Positions 11,894-24,518 of a DNA stretch of 64,000 bases are shown here, one piece after another. Source of the DNA: Coprinellus micaceus. Taxonomy: Eukaryota > Basidiomycota > Agaricomycetes > Agaricales > Psathyrellaceae. The notes below the pieces were generated by a model. The model saw only the letters and a list, made by a program, of their open reading frames with translations. It made no database searches and was not told the DNA's origin. The stretch spans positions 5,456,001 through 5,520,000 of the forward strand of contig OX596334.1 in assembly GCA_951394405.1 (NCBI GenBank). Direction: 5' to 3'. Made by a program: the position numbers and the translations under genes. The first letter of the stretch is position 1; every line of letters starts with the position of its first letter.

Positions 11894-13271
11894 CAATCCT
11901 GGATGGACCCAGAATGGACCAGAACCAGGCAGGGGCTGGACAGATCCAGGTAGGGTTCAACAACACTTAGGTACTGGGCCTGATAACATATTCATATGCA
12001 TTTCTTGGTCTAAAGATTCTGACCTTTTTGTACAAAATTATAATATCACACCTAACCCAAATACAGTGTGAGTGAAGCAAGGAGGTGGTAGTAGTGCTGT
12101 TAGCATGGGCATAAGCAGCATGCTATTTAGCCCAAAATCCCAAATGATTTTTTTTATTACAAAAAAAAGTCCCACCTAGTGATGAACAGTAGCCTGGGTA
12201 GACACAGTACCTGTAAAACAGCAGGCCTGACCAGTAGGCAGGCAAAATGCAGGCTGCTGGACCGTGGGAAAAAAACGGCTCCACCAGGACCCCAAACACC
12301 CCATCACTCCCAGTGTGACAGTGTGACAAATGGACCAGATCCATGTGGACAGGACCAGAGCCAATGGACCATGGACCTGGACACCAGGTGGATACTGGAT
12401 CCAAGAGCAGGACCAGTCCAAGGCTGGACCTGGATGAGAAGGGCTGGATCTGTCCAGGGTAGGCCTTCTGCTTAGGTAGTGGATCCTGCAACATATTCAT
12501 ACCTAAGGGGTAGGTGGGTCCATGTGACTGAGGTGCTATCGTGGTCTTCCTCATGGACGAAGTCGATGCCATTGGGCTGTACCAGGCGGCCAGGAGGGAG
12601 GGGCACAAGGCAGCGGTGAAGTCTGTCTCCGGTGGTAAAGCTATCATCAAGTACTCGAGGAAATCTAGGACCTACCGGGAGGTGGGGGTCTATACCCGAA
12701 TCCGGGTCATCTCCAACACCGAGCGCCGCATTTCCAATATGGCTGCTTCCGTCCGTCAGTTCTTGAAGTCACTTCTGCCACTCCTGGCTCGCCCCTGGTT
12801 CTGGGTCTTTCTCCTCGCTTCTGGTCTTTTTATATTTGTCTTCGTCGTGTTTTCCCTTTGCCTTGGTTTTGGTGAGTCTGCTCGTCGGACATGCTGCATC
12901 TCATCGCCGCTCACTCTTTATCACGCTTCCGTTTAGATGTTTGCCTAGACGTTGTTGGCACACCAACTCATGTGGTCCGCACCCTTGCGGAGGTCATGCT
13001 TCTTATTCTGGGCTGCCTCCTCTATGGCGGCCAGCTTGTCGTCGAATGTGTGTCCATCCTCATCTTGATGATACCTGACGTCGCTGACCCTGACAGTGCC
13101 TGTGTCGAAGGTGTATACGGAACCGCGCGTCTTGCGATTGCGAGCACCGTCCTCTTGAATGAGAGGGCCCAACGTGGAGCTCAAGCTCTCATCCGGTCCG
13201 CTGTTATATTCTTGGAGACCTTGATCAGAGAAGGTGAGCCCAAGCTTCTGAATGGAAGAAAACCAAACTAA

Positions 13272-14802
13272 TCCACCTGTAATCCTCAGATATGTAGGGC
13301 TCGCAGCAGTACCATCGAGTTATCTATGTTACCACCCCCACTCCTTCGTTCCTTCTTAAAGTTTCAGTGATCCAAATTGTTAATGCATATTCCTTGGCCA
13401 CTATACTACACTGTCCCTTTATTTACGAGTTTTCGCACCGGCTCTCCCTCTCTATGTGACCGAGGGCTCCCGGGTCTCCTTTCTTCGAAAATTTCAAAGC
13501 TATACCCTTTGCACTCCCTCTGTCCACATCCTCAAGTTTCGATGTGTATTAGCGACCGTACATATCTCCTCACTCCTGTACCCTGTTCCTCACATGATCA
13601 CGTCCATTCACCTTAGTCACAGGGGCACTACCAAAGCTATGCCCTTTCTGCTCTCCTCAATTTGCGACGACTTGACTCTTTGAGTCGGCCACTTCTAGAG
13701 TCAATTGGAACATTATCCTCGTGCTGTGGCCGATCGCCATCCGGAACGCAGAGGAAACGTGTAATGCCAAGCCCGAGATCGCGACCAGCTCAACACTGGA
13801 GCTATCCCGCCAAACCTTCATGGAGAACAGTTGTCATAGTTCTGGGAGAAAACGAGAGTGAAGCACCTATTTTGACATCACCCTTCTGCAAAGTGGAAGA
13901 GAACAGTACTTCTTGCACTCAAACTACCAAGCTACATCACCTGCCTTCGTTGTGCGACCTACGATTACCCTCTTGCGTAGTCTGATGCTTGAGTGGTCGG
14001 CGGCTCCGCAAAGGCCTGCCAGGTCTGGCAGGTCTGCCAGTCTGGTATTGGTCTGGTAAGGCCAGATATGCCCTGACAGAACTCGATCAGATCACTGCAA
14101 GGTGTGTCGGGAGGCGTCAGCCTGGCCGAACTCCGATCAGATATATCAGGTCATATCAGGGGCCACCGAAAAGCCTGATGGCCTAAACCCTGTGTTCGGG
14201 CATGACCGCCTTCTCCTCGTTCCTGCACTGAGGAGAGATCTGCCCCAGATGCAATCCTCCGACAACCGGCTCCTCTCGGAACCGCTCATCCTCATCGCCG
14301 CTTTACCCTCTCTGTGATCCGTCGGGTGCATCACACATGCCCCTCGTTCCGATCCCACGTACCCACCATGGGTGCGATAGCCGCGATTCCGCCACCCCGA
14401 CCGATGCTCCCGACCTATTCCCCACTCTTGCACTTTGCTTCCACCTTGCGACGGTCGGATTCGAGGCACACTAACGTTAGCGGCGGGCAAGTCAATGAAA
14501 GTGCCTTGATGATTGCGCTTGCCGTACCCTCCTCGTACCTTGTTCCCGCTTCTTTCGTAGTGAAAGACCCCATGACCCCCAGCACCTGCTCCCCTCCTCC
14601 TGGCGTCTCGCGGTATGTCAACCGTCCAATTGATTCAAGCTTTTCGACCATCTTTTAACCATGCTGCTCTTGCCTGTTCTGGCTCAGATCAAACTGAGTC
14701 CCTCTTCGCCTTCACGTAAGCTCTCTCTATGTGAGAGAATCAAGAAATCGCGTGCGTACTTTTCAACTTCTTCCCTCTCACCATCTCCAGTCTTGTTGAT
14801 TT
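13272..14802. other. Region without a supported gene
   Basis: Open frames of 60-115 codons occur on both strands (for example 14314-14658 plus and 14146-14490 minus), but they overlap each other and show no domain. Near 14000-14160 the words TCTGGCAGG and CAGGTCTGGC repeat and CATATCAGG-type words recur, giving a short GC-skewed repeat patch. No function is proposed. Confidence 0.3.
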
Positions 14803-14861
14803 CACTTAAGTCACCCGAGCTGGCCGGCTCTTAGCCGGGCCCAGCTCAGGTGACTTAGGTG
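14803..14861. mobile_element. 59-bp MITE relative of the 4214-4304 element
   Basis: Starts CACTTAAGTCACCCGAGC and ends GCTCAGGTGACTTAGGTG, with the same GGCTCTTAGCCGGG core as the copy in the Copia RT. The inner palindrome is shortened and I see no target duplication (GTTGATTT against CCCAAAAC). It looks like an internally deleted or recombined copy. Confidence 0.8.
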
Positions 14862-15940
14862 CCCAAAACGCCCGCCTCCAGCTTGCCCGCCCTCCAGGGC
14901 CTCCACTGACATGCCCCGGAACGTCGCCCCAAGCTTGACAAGGAGCCCGCTCGGCGTTGGAAATGTCGGGCCTGAAAACGGCCGGGAAACGACTTCGTCC
15001 CAGGATAGTGGCTGCGGTTGCGAGGTCATTTTGACTGGTATCTGCGACTGCTAGCCGCTCTGGGTCACCTCAGCCTCAGGGTAGACATAGCGGGCATTCT
15101 GAGTATAACAGGGCTCGGTCAGATATACTCTGCATCGGAATAAAAGCTTGGGTCGGGCACGACATCCTGAATCTGTGGCTGCGCTTGCGGGATCTCGCCT
15201 AGGTACGAGCTTTCCTGCATGTACTCCTTGGATTTGGTTAGCTAGTATATGGAGTCTGACGCGTAAATGATGAAGCTACGCACTGGATAAAACTCCTGCC
15301 GCTGGTACTGCGATGGGTAGTATTGGTATGGTACATGGGCTGATTCGCCTGCTGGTTGTGGTTGTGGTGGCAGTGAAAATCCATGCTGGGGTGATGTCGA
15401 CGCACAACCCAGGTGCCTCTGCTTTTGTGAGACGGGAAGGTCGTGTACAACTAGTGCGACTCAGCTCAATCGATTTTTCGCACCAATGATGAATTTCGAC
15501 GAGCCAACGTCCTCGAAACTCTTCGTGGTGGTAACTTCGTCAGAACTGAGCGGGAAACCGGCCATCGCGGCACCTGCTTCTAGGACGTCGTGTGAAGGGG
15601 AGCGTTCTGACGATCACGGAACGGAAGAAACCTTGAGGGCGGTTTTCGTTTAGGCGACGGGGGAGGAGGGGGGGCCTTACGAGCAGAGTGGCGCCCCTTG
15701 GACAAGTGGGTCCGGAGACCCACCTTTTCTCCAGCCAAGAAACACGCCCCAGTGCACGACCACGACACCTGCTCCACCTCCTCTAGACGCCTTCGTGAGC
15801 ACCTTTCCCCCCTTGATCTGTACATACGCATAAAGCTGGAGTGTAGTAACTTCGGGGCCGACATGATTCCTGATTGACGCCCTACACTGATTTTAGCGCC
15901 CGAGTAGTATTGCCTATTTGGAGCAGCCCCATCGAACAAC
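14862..15940 (-). pseudogene. Gln/Pro/Tyr-rich gene remnant
   Basis: The minus strand contains separate stretches of similar low-complexity protein: SLPPQPQPAGESAHVPY followed by SQYQRQEFYPVRSF (about 15240-15400), GEIPQAQPQIQDVVPDPSF (about 15130-15230) and MTSQPQPLSWDEV (about 14985-15029). They are separated by stops and frame changes, as in a decayed gene for a glutamine-rich protein. A further open stretch at 15580-15939 (minus, 119 codons) has no recognisable motif. The function is unknown and the gene boundaries are guesses. Confidence 0.3.
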
Positions 15941-16466
15941 TGTTGCAGCCAGTGATTCAGTCAGCGCCCCAGCCCAGCCTGGCTACCAACAGATGTGTGG
16001 CTGTCGTTAACGATTAGTAAGAATCAAGTCTGTCTTAGACTCCGCTACGGCGCTGCGAGTACGTCCGCGGGCGCGACGTCCATTACGAGCCCTTACTTCC
16101 GGAAGCAGGGTTTTGCCTATCCCTCGGGTAGCTTTCGTTTCCCTTCGCCCTGGCCGAAGTCCCGTCCCATCTATGCATGAGGCTAACCCACCCACCCGAC
16201 CATTGGTTACAGCATGTACATCAGACCACGCACCACGATTTGCATTGCCGAACCCCTCAGGGTCCTCGCCTGTGTCTCCGTCTCATAAGGAACGGCGCTT
16301 CTGTACGATGTTATCATTTACTAGTAAATAAATCGAGAACAAGGTCTAATGTAAATGAAGGATATGATATCAAGGTTGAGAATAGAAGGTACTGCTCAAG
16401 ATGCAGAGGAGATTCCAAGGAAGATAAGCGGGTATAGTTATATATAATGGCGAGCTCGGAAGGGTA
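15941..16466. other. Region without a supported gene
   Basis: Only short overlapping frames are present. The sequence at about 16300-16450 is AT-rich and could hold the 3' end of the minus-strand gene that ends at 16467. Confidence 0.3.
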
Positions 16467-17306
16467 CTATCCCGACGGTCGTGCAGCTGCTACACTGGAG
16501 CCAAACATGGACGGGAACGCGCCGCGTTTCGAGGGTCCAGCATTGGTGTGACCGCTCGAGGTTCGAATGGAGGCTTGACCACCGTCGTGGGGGCGCTGAC
16601 CAGAGCTCGAAGACCTTCCCTTTGGATTGTGGGGCTGGTCGTGCGGCGCAATCTTGCGTGACTTCACTGTCTTCGAGGATTCAACCTCTTGCTCAGCGTC
16701 ATCATCCTCCAGAGCCTTCCGCTTCCTCTGGACAGTGGGCTCTCCAGGTGGCCTCTCGCAGGTCGAGTTGGCCGAAGTGAGGTTCGCCCCGGAAGTTATT
16801 GCCGACCGGGGCCGTTCGTCGGGACAAGGTTTGTCGGCGCCAAAACACCCCATCAGGTCGATAGGACTACACTCGTATCAATATCCCGAAAGAAGATCCT
16901 CAGATAAAACGGGAAGGCTCACAAGGGCCCGGTGACGTTGAAAGCATACTCCACATTGGGTTCGAGGACTGACTCAAGACGAACCTGTTCACACTATATA
17001 CAGACCAAGGTTAGGGAGCGACGTCGAGGAAGTAGGAGTGACAGGGCGCACCGTATCTTTCGTAAATGATGCGATGCATGGAACATGGGTCGAATCGGCG
17101 AGACCGAGCCTGAGCGATCCTCTGTCGCGCCGGTTGGGGAGCTGGTAGGCAAGGCACGCGTTGGAGATGAAGATCGTGTAAGGCGGCTTTACGACAACGT
17201 AAGTCTCGGCGGGAATATGCTGGATCCTATGATACCGTAAGAATACGGCAGGTCTGGAGGGTACGGAGCGCAGTGCCCAAAGTACTCACCAGAGGTATCC
17301 AGGCAT
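16467..17306 (-). CDS. Nucleoplasmin-like domain protein (copy A)
   Basis: Four exons on the minus strand: 17290-17306, 17052-17226, 16923-16993 and 16467-16866, totalling 220 aa with all phases consistent. The N-terminus (MPGYLW...) is followed by a compact beta-rich domain: YTIFISNACLAYQL, GSLRLGLADSTHVPCIASF, CEQVRLESVLEPNVEYAF and VTGPFPIDLMGCF. This matches the general nucleoplasmin-like pattern seen in fungal FKBP39/46-type N-termini (FW start, I.NA.L core, EQV.L, Y...V.G, DL.G.F end). The tail (about 130 aa) carries an acidic patch (EDDDAEQEVE) and basic clusters (KRKALE, KSRK) that could be nuclear signals. Known family members are oligomeric histone chaperones; that role is inferred. 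Two homologues lie at 23113-23815 and 24519-25227. The start codon is 52 bp from the end of the left inverted-repeat arm. Confidence 0.6.
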
Positions 17307-17357
17307 GTGCGGCTAGGTTCGAGGCAAGTGGAATGTGGGGAGGGAAATGGGCATCGT

Positions 17358-20300
17358 GTACTACTAGTCGTGCATTAGAATGCTAAATAACAATGGTGGG
17401 GGGAGAGGATGGCGTGGAGAGGCCAAGGAGACGAAGGGGGTGCGGGGTGGGGGGAGGATGGATCCCACACACCATAACGCTACCAAGGCATTAGTATGAC
17501 TCGGAGGGAGGCTAGTAAAGCGAGGGCATACCGATATCGCTTCGCACCACGACAGCGAACTCTCCACGACCATCCTGTTCATATCATCCCCTTGCTAGCT
17601 CAACAGCCCCACCTCGTTCCATCCAGAATACCGGGTCAGGCGCACAACGGCGATCCAACCAGACAAACCAGGAATCGAGGGCTAATGCCAGGGATTCGTT
17701 GTACCGAGCGTAGAAACCTTGCTCGGGAGGGATGTGGACTTGGAAGTAAAGCGTGAAGATGGAGTCGTCCACGAAGGGACAGTCTGCTGACACAAAGGAT
17801 TAGCTATACACAAATAGTACTATGACCGGCTCACCACAACCTCTCCAATAGGTACGACGACGCGGACGTCGTCTTCTTGCTTCCGCAGGCTGGGTACCGT
17901 CAAGTGAAGACGCGATGGCGGGAATGCGCAACCGAGGGACCGGGCGATGTTACGCTCCAGGAAGCGTTGGCTTCCCTCAACCCTTTGCGATGGATGCTGG
18001 CTGCTCGGATCTCTCCTTGTGTTGGGGTGTGAGCAACCCGTCGCTTCGGTCGGACAAGGGGGTTATCCGGAGCCAAGCGCGCCTCCGCTTCGTCCAAAAC
18101 TCTTGAGGTTTGGCGAGGGTGGGGCAGCTTGAGCCTCACAAGTTTTCTTGGCCTAGGTGCCCCCTTCTGGGTGAGTCTCGCGATCACAATGTATGCCGGA
18201 CGTACCCTGGTTTGAGACCGAGTCTGAGCTGGCATCCAGAGAGTAATAACCAAGGGGGGAGGAGGCAACGACGAGTGCATCGAGTGTTTGCGCCTTAGAA
18301 GGGCGTGGTGCGCAAAGTCGACTTGCGAATCGTCGCGGCTTATCTGCAAGAGTCAAGCGGGGCTGTTCATCCGGGTGACAACTGAGGTAAATCCAGTCAT
18401 GAGACTCGGGTAAATCTGGGAAAGGGCTTTACTCACCTTGAATCTGGCTTAAAATGAGATTGAGCACGGGCTGAAAGGCGGCGTTGAGGTTGGGTGAAAG
18501 CTGACTCAAGCAAAACGCAGTGGATGTCAACGATTCAAGATGGTTGTCTCACCCACTTGGAAAAGACTGGTTGGGACGACGATCCGTCCAAACGGTCGAA
18601 TGGTCTTGTCCAACCTGTCCAACCTGTCCAAACGCTGTGAGCCGCAGCCAGAACTCTAAGATTAATGTATTACACTCACCGTGGCGTCCCACAACCTCAT
18701 GCTCTAGATCGCGGTTAGCGACATTGAAGTTGAGGATCAACCAGTGCCAGGGCGCTCCGAATCAAGATCGCGCCTGCGTCATGGCACGTGCTCCCGACGC
18801 CGGCAATCAAAACTCCGCATTCTGAGCGCCCAACTTGGGTCTGTTGGCGCCTGGCTGCTTCGCCTCTTTCCACCACCATCGTCACCTCTAACTTCACCCT
18901 CAAGTCGCTCCCACGTCCCATTCTGTCGCTGAAGGGGCGCCTATATATAACCGATTCAGCGCTGTTCTCCACCTGACGGTTTGAATTCACCACTTTGCGG
19001 TCACTTTCCCGACCCAGGCCCCTAAGTCATCCATTTCTTGTCGCACAGTCATCGCCATGGTCGGTGAGGCGGACGACTAGGGAATCCAAGACTGCTTTCA
19101 GCAGTCAACATCGGAGGTAGCTTCGCGGCGAGCTCGTCGGGGTCCTGTCGGGCTTCAACCCCCTCGAGCGTGCTGGCATTGAGTGAGTCGATATGAACTC
19201 GTCTCGTTTCTGGGATGATATTCCCTAACCGTACTCACAGCACTACCCCCCATCAATGGCTCTATCTTTGCGACCCAGAGCTCAGTGGACCATCACCAAG
19301 GCCCGTACACTTGAGAAGGGGTGTCCGGCTCATCGTCGATCGAATTTGGCGAGTTTCTCGAGCTCCGTCGGGAATGGTGTGCTATCGACGCGAATCGCGA
19401 TGGGGCAAGAAGACACCAGAGACCTGCCCACCACGCCCAGGCGACGTTTGGGATGCCCCGTTCGATGCCCCAATCAAGCGCCTGTACGAATTTCCGAGGT
19501 GCGAGTGACTCTGACTCCCAGTGCCGACTCGACCTACTAGTTCAGCCGTTGATCATCTTGCAGGGTCACACCCTGTGCTTCCCCAGGGTCATATACAGGT
19601 GCACACCCTCACGACGCTGTCTCTAGAGGAGAGCCAGCCGTCGCCCCTGTGATAACCAACACGGGCTCAGACTATTTGCTTCGTCCTTCGTGTTGTACGT
19701 GTCGCCAACGCCGTCTTCGACATCAAGAGCGGCTACCCTTAGGTCCACCCTTTGCCATCCGTTCCACCGAGGTGTCGGTCGCGAGCGCATCTCGACTGTA
19801 AGCAGGAGAACTCTATTCGTTTGCCTCGTACACGTACTTAGTGCCGCCAACGCTACAAACGGCAAGATTGCTGAGAAGGTGGACGAGAGCAACGGTTTTT
19901 TCGTTCACTTGACACAGTGAGATTTACGTCATTCCTACACTCTAGACGCGCTCTTATTTGCCTCACCGTTATTTGTCTCATGCAGTGTCACTGAGGACCT
20001 AGGATCTGAAGTATCGGCTCCTTCACCCTGTTTCTTTCGAGGGGAAGTTACCTGCCCTCCATCCCGTCGTCCAGCCAGTCTCTCCTCATCTCTTCGATGA
20101 AGCCCAGGTCTGCGAGCCTCATGTTCGTTTCTCTGTTGTATTCACAGTACTGTGGCTCACTCCAGCTTTTCTTTTTCTTTTTTAGATTTCTCAGCGTCAT
20201 CGGCAGAACAACTATGTACCGGCCCATTTCCAATGGCTTTGACTCCTGTGCATCACGTCATGATCGCCCCACGCGAACTGATCCTCCGCCTTTTCTAGCC

Positions 20301-21427
20301 ATCGCCCTCAGGGTCGACGCAGCCCGCAAAGGACAGGACAAGCGGATTCAACTCAAGTCGTACTATCGTCAAGTACGCCGGGGCCTTCTTCCCTCGTTAA
20401 AGGGGAGTTGGGCAGGTGGTGCGTCTCCAGATGCGCATTGTTTGGGTGTGCTGTGGTGCTAAATGTAGCAGCAAGCATCTCAAAACGAAAATTTTGCTTC
20501 TATAGGCATTGGTTTGAATTTCTACGGAGGAGTGAGGCGCAAGCAACGGTGAATTCGAAGGTCGAACCGATAGTGACGGATCCGGAACGCAAAACGGGGG
20601 GACACATCTTGAAGGGAGGAAACAGTCCAAGGGTGATGGGTTCAGGGGCCATACCGATGGATGTACCCACATGCGCACGAAACACCAGTGGATGGGGGGA
20701 AGTAGGTAATGCAAATAGAGAATAAGAGAACAGGGTGGTGGCGGCGAACACAGTAGTATAGGGGGCAGTCAGCTAGGGGCAAATGCCACAACATGATGTA
20801 GGGGGAGTGGATAGCATCGACCGCTGTGGGTGACAAGGAGGAGCATAATTGAGCGCAGACCGAGATAAATTGAGGATAGATTATTGGTTCATGGCGCATC
20901 GTAAGGGAGGAATCGTCTTGTCGTTGTAGCCTCCTCAGCGTTGACAGGGTATGGTTGGGTTCGTTGAGTTGGATGAGGTTGTTGTCTTCTTCCACTCTGG
21001 ATCTAGAAGCATACGGGATCGTTTACAAGAGAAACTCCCTCGACGGGGAGTGCCTCTGGCTCTGCGATGGAAGCAGGTGGACCGGTCAGTACACAGGACG
21101 GCCTCAGCACGTTGGAACCGATGTCTACCTAGACGGTGTGCATTGCGAACTCTGTCATCCTCATTCGGCGTTCCCCAAGAGTCATCAAATCCCGTAGATT
21201 ATGCATACTGCGAAAGACATGGACTATTCATATTCAGCTCGTCAGTCCGTGTAGTCTCTGCCCCTCGGTCTAGTGTCTCTTCCGGTGACACCCTCGGCGG
21301 TATCAGCCAGCCTAGTGGTGATGGAGAACAAAATCGGCATGAGGTGGTAGACACCAGCCACACTTTCATGGAGGACGCACCTTTGGATACACTCCGGGAA
21401 CTCGAGTTCCACAGGCTCCTTCATCTC
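17358..21427 (+). repeat. Left arm of a 4,070-bp inverted repeat
   Basis: Every open frame in this arm reappears with identical translation on the opposite strand in 40002-44071, with a constant coordinate sum of 61429. The arms are therefore collinear with no indel detected. At 17357/44072 and 21428/40001 the flanks diverge at once. The last part (21242-21424, minus strand) carries only the final 60 codons of the gene that is complete at 39072-40187, so this arm is the derived copy at that end. The arm has a TATA-like CTATATATAACC near 18941, upstream of a weak multi-exon candidate on the plus strand (exons near 19100-19184 and 19243-19508). Another weak candidate lies on the minus strand (17900-18440). 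No known domain was recognised in either. Confidence 0.95.
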
Positions 21428-23112
21428 CCGGTCCCCCTTGGCTATCAGGGATAGTATCCACGTACCCTCTCGCCCGCCCCCAACCAGACACTATAGATCT
21501 TCCTGTGTGCCACGCCCCTACGGAACTCGAAGGTTGGTTGTGGTCGTGGAGGCGAGAGTGGACCCCGCGGGGTCAGTGGTACGAGTTTCTGGCCTTCGCA
21601 GCCAACGCAGGGTGTCCTGGAGACGGTGACAGTATGGTCAGCGGTCCACTTCAAGCGTGGCGGGAGCACCGAACGCACCAGGCACCCAGAACACCCAGCT
21701 CCATCCCGATCCGGCTCCTACCCTCCTGCCGTCCGTTGGGACTCAATTCCGCCAGGAGTGAACCTGTGCGTCGGCGAAGCGGTGAGCATAAACCCTGGAC
21801 GTCATCGGAGAAGACTCACCATGCGTCCCAGTTCCCCTACTCGACTCCCAGGCACCACCTTCAAACGTTGAGCTCAGCATTCGCAACTCCCCGGCCATCC
21901 CTTATAGGGAGCTTCTCCACTTGCATAGGGAGGTTCTAGAGTCCCGGGCGATGGAGCTCTGGCGAGTGCTGAAGGCGGTGTGGGTGGTGTACTCCAGGAT
22001 CCACGGGTCGGCGTTGACATGCGTTGGAAAGTTGAACGGCGGCTGGTCGCTGGTAGCTGCTGGACCATAGCAATCAAACCAGACGTCGACCCGGAGGCAT
22101 CTACGGGGCGGTAAGCATGTCTTCGTAGATGCTGGTCGCGCTGCACACACCCCAAAAGTCCCCGCTTTCGTTGGTGTCCACGACATGTACTGGCATATGC
22201 CTTCACGGTCACATCTGGGACTACGGACCGCTTGGGAAAATATTTGAGCTCGTTCGAGGAGAGTTGGTGAACTGGAGAGGCGTTTGGCGTGATCTGTGAG
22301 CGTCGTCAGGGGGTATAGCTCAGGTGGTGTTCTCTGTTTCTTCTTCCTGGGGTGGGCTCCTCCTCACAGTGGATGCCGAAACGCAAGACTAGGTTGAGGC
22401 CGGGGCTGTGGTGGGCCTTGAGCCAACCTAGCGAGTTGGATAGCGCTTGACGGGTAGTCAGGTCAGCACAGGCGCTATGCGTACAGCAGAGCTGTGACAA
22501 ACGTTTTGTAGCTCACTTCTTCATCACCCGAGTTCGACGACAGAGGATCCTGTTCTGCTCCAGATGGGCGCTAAATGTCGGAAGTGAGGATTGGATTCTC
22601 GATAGCGCCCGAGGTAGGGCGCGTACCTCCCAGATTGCCGCTCGTCGAGATCCTGGATGACTGGAACATGGTGCCTTTCTTGGCTCCTTCGCGATGGCGA
22701 ATCCGTTCGGAAGATCGACGGATGTGACGGCGAACACCAGTTCGACTGGACTTCCTGATGGCCATGGGTTGCTTTGGGGCGAATCCGTTTGCAAGGATCA
22801 ACGCCCGTGGCAGCTGGCTCCAGTTCGACGGAACTTCCTGGACAGGAGAAGAGGTGGTGGTGGTTGGAAAGAGAGTTGGGACGGATCCTGTTGGTGCCGT
22901 CATTTCGTCAGATAGGGGCAAACCAGGATCACTGGTCATGGGCTCAAGCTCACTTTGGCACAATGGGAGCGACGAGTTCGAATTCTCGGTATTCAATTGA
23001 CGACGCGGTTACAAGAGGCTTACTATAGTACAGCAAACATGAAAATAGAGCGCAGATACGAATATTGGAGACAGAGAGGCAATAATCACACTAAAGTCAA
23101 CACCACTTCGCT
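21428..23112 (-). other. Possible decayed minus-strand gene(s), not recognised
   Basis: Minus-strand open stretches lie at 22571-22996 (141 codons, Ser/Pro/Thr-rich start, then an Arg-rich stretch) and 21902-22400 (a frame beginning HPRKKKQRTPPELYPL and continuing to 21902). They are separated by stops. A GTGAGC donor near 22520 and a CACAG acceptor near 22496 could join parts. No domain was recognised. It may be a host gene or a relic. Confidence 0.25.
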
Positions 23113-23815
23113 TCATTCTGTGGCCGCTTCCTGAGCGACCTTCCGCTCAGGCCTTCCGCTTAGGACCCAACGCGATGGTCTGCAAACATTCGTCAGCTTC
23201 GTTTGATCAAAGTGGGGTGCTAGAGAAACGAGGTGCGCACCTTCCAACCATAAGGCGGATTTCTGTGTCCTTGACGTTTGCGTTCCGAGGGAGGTCCTCG
23301 AAGTGACCCGAGATGTGGACAGCACTACAAGGTGTCTGAGATAGAGGAATGAGACAAGGGAACGAATCGGAACCTACGCGCCGCCGCCGATAACTTCAAA
23401 TGTGTAGACTTCTCCAGGAGACAACATGAGGTAGGTAGAAACACTCTCAGTCTAGCCAAAAGTAATCCAGGACGTTAGCGGTGATATGGGAGGAACCGTA
23501 TGAGCGAACCTTGAAGGGAACGAGAGTGGCAACCATTCCACCTTCGGATTCACCATTCGAGCCGGAAGCACCCTGCCACATCGCCAAGTGGCACTTCCAT
23601 GCAGCTCCATTCGCCGGCTTGTCGTCGACCTCGCGAACTTCGAGTGGTAGCACGACACCGGTTAACTTCATGAATGCCTGAGGCTGTATCCGAGTTATCC
23701 GACCACGTGTAACCTCAGCCGACCTGAGGCGGCATGAGCTGCAAGGAATCAGCTTCGATATGTATCCCACGACGTACCAGAAGCCTCGAGAGGGAATGTA
23801 CTCTACGCTTGCCAT
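23113..23815 (-). CDS. Nucleoplasmin-like domain protein (copy C)
   Basis: Five exons on the minus strand: 23778-23815, 23510-23723, 23378-23451, 23241-23324 and 23113-23179, totalling 158 aa with consistent phases. The N-terminus ends in GFW before intron 1, the same position and phase as in copies A and B. The domain continues with EVREVDDKPANG, ATLVPFKTESVS, LSPGEVYTFEVIGGGAVHIS and GHFEDLP. The last part (TPGK/EQ...LSPGE.Y.FEV.G...V.ISGHF) is the classic closing half of the nucleoplasmin-like fold in fungal FKBP-type proteins, without a following FKBP domain. The short tail (GRPERKVAQEAATE) is mildly basic. Intron 3 contains an in-frame-looking alternative, but only the join given keeps GGGAVHISG intact. 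A histone-chaperone role is inferred from the family. Confidence 0.6.
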
Positions 23816-24518
23816 GACTCGAACTTGAACGGTGATGGATGAAATTGGAGGGGGAAAAGAAGTGATATGAGGGGAACAGACTCCAAGGGCCACGACTATA
23901 TATTCGGGACACGCCTAAGGAACAAAAACTGAGAAAGCCACCCTAACAATGTGAAGCCATTCGGTGCAAGCAAAGAGGCCTTAGGGCTACTCTGCGCGAC
24001 TTGGGCCGGTGAACGACAAAGCAAGAATACAAAGGAGGGATGACGTATTACCTATAGGGCGAAGAAAGGATCCAGAAGGCAGACATGACCAGGGACCGGA
24101 CCTAGTGCCATGCTCCTAGTCCGGATGGTCGGAGACACGACACTTGTCGCAGCGGGAAACTGAGACCATTCGCAACGCCGAGCCTCAGGCAGGAAACCGT
24201 TGATTTTTGTCGAAGAAAACGGTTATAGAAAACGGTTATAGGCAGGTCGACCAGACTATTCTTCAGAGTCGCATTCAGAACACGGAGTTCAGGAACAGGA
24301 GTCGGGGACTGAAATAGGGGCTGTGCAGTGTCGTTCTCTTTGTCCCACGGTCCGCGTCGCAAGGGCGAAGGATTCCCCTTTGTCTCTCGAGCCCCCTTTG
24401 TCTTTTCCTCCTTTCTCTCTTTGCAAATGGGTGAACCGTTTAAAATGCTAGCGCCCGTGGCCAGCGTGCCTCCAGCATCTGTTATCACCGTCGCACTTGT
24501 CCTTCAGCGGAAAAACCC
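23816..24518. other. Intergenic region between divergent nucleoplasmin-like genes
   Basis: The region separates copy C (minus) from copy B (plus) and may be a shared promoter. A minus-strand frame of 128 codons (24102-24488) has no recognisable domain. A TATATATTCGGG segment at 23899 could be the TATA region of copy C. Confidence 0.35.

Larger units (their letters stand above)
10287..12535. mobile_element. Long-palindrome non-autonomous DNA element with unresolved centre
   Basis: Positions 10287-10928 and 11894-12535 are inverse copies with a constant coordinate sum of 22822 and no indels seen. The ends read CACCTCAGTCACATGG inward. The short direct repeat GCTATCG flanks the element (10279-10285 and 12535-12541), so the duplication is 7-8 bp depending on how the terminal G is counted. 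It codes for nothing; ORFs in it are mirror shadows. The inner left part (10929-11693) has no visible partner because the centre is a gap. Words such as CACACTCATTTAGATAAG and a CCGATAAGGA...GAAAGCG segment (11211-11310) recur in the element at 29287-31955, so the two are related. Confidence 0.85.
9803..13271 (+). pseudogene. Two-pass membrane protein gene, split by a transposon
   Basis: Exon 1 (9803-9987) and exon 2 (from 10059) encode a Ser/Asp/Pro-rich soluble region (SPDSEEDSSTASDTDDD). Exon 2 is interrupted after GCT ATC G at 10285 by the element at 10287-12535. It resumes in frame at 12541 (VVFLMDEVDAIGLY) and runs to 12871. Exon 3 begins at 12937 and ends at the stop 13269-13271. Leaving out 10285-12540 gives 358 codons with no stop. 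Two hydrophobic segments are visible: WFWVFLLASGLFIFVFVVF (about 12802-12860) and VMLLILGCLL through VSILILMI (about 12995-13070). The function is not recognised. The final exon might instead splice at GTGAGC near 13232. As it stands the insertion should abolish the protein unless it is spliced or excised. Confidence 0.6.

Noticed and set aside
11557..11970. ORFs spanning the N gap
   Set aside because: Open only because Ns are read through; no evidence on either side.
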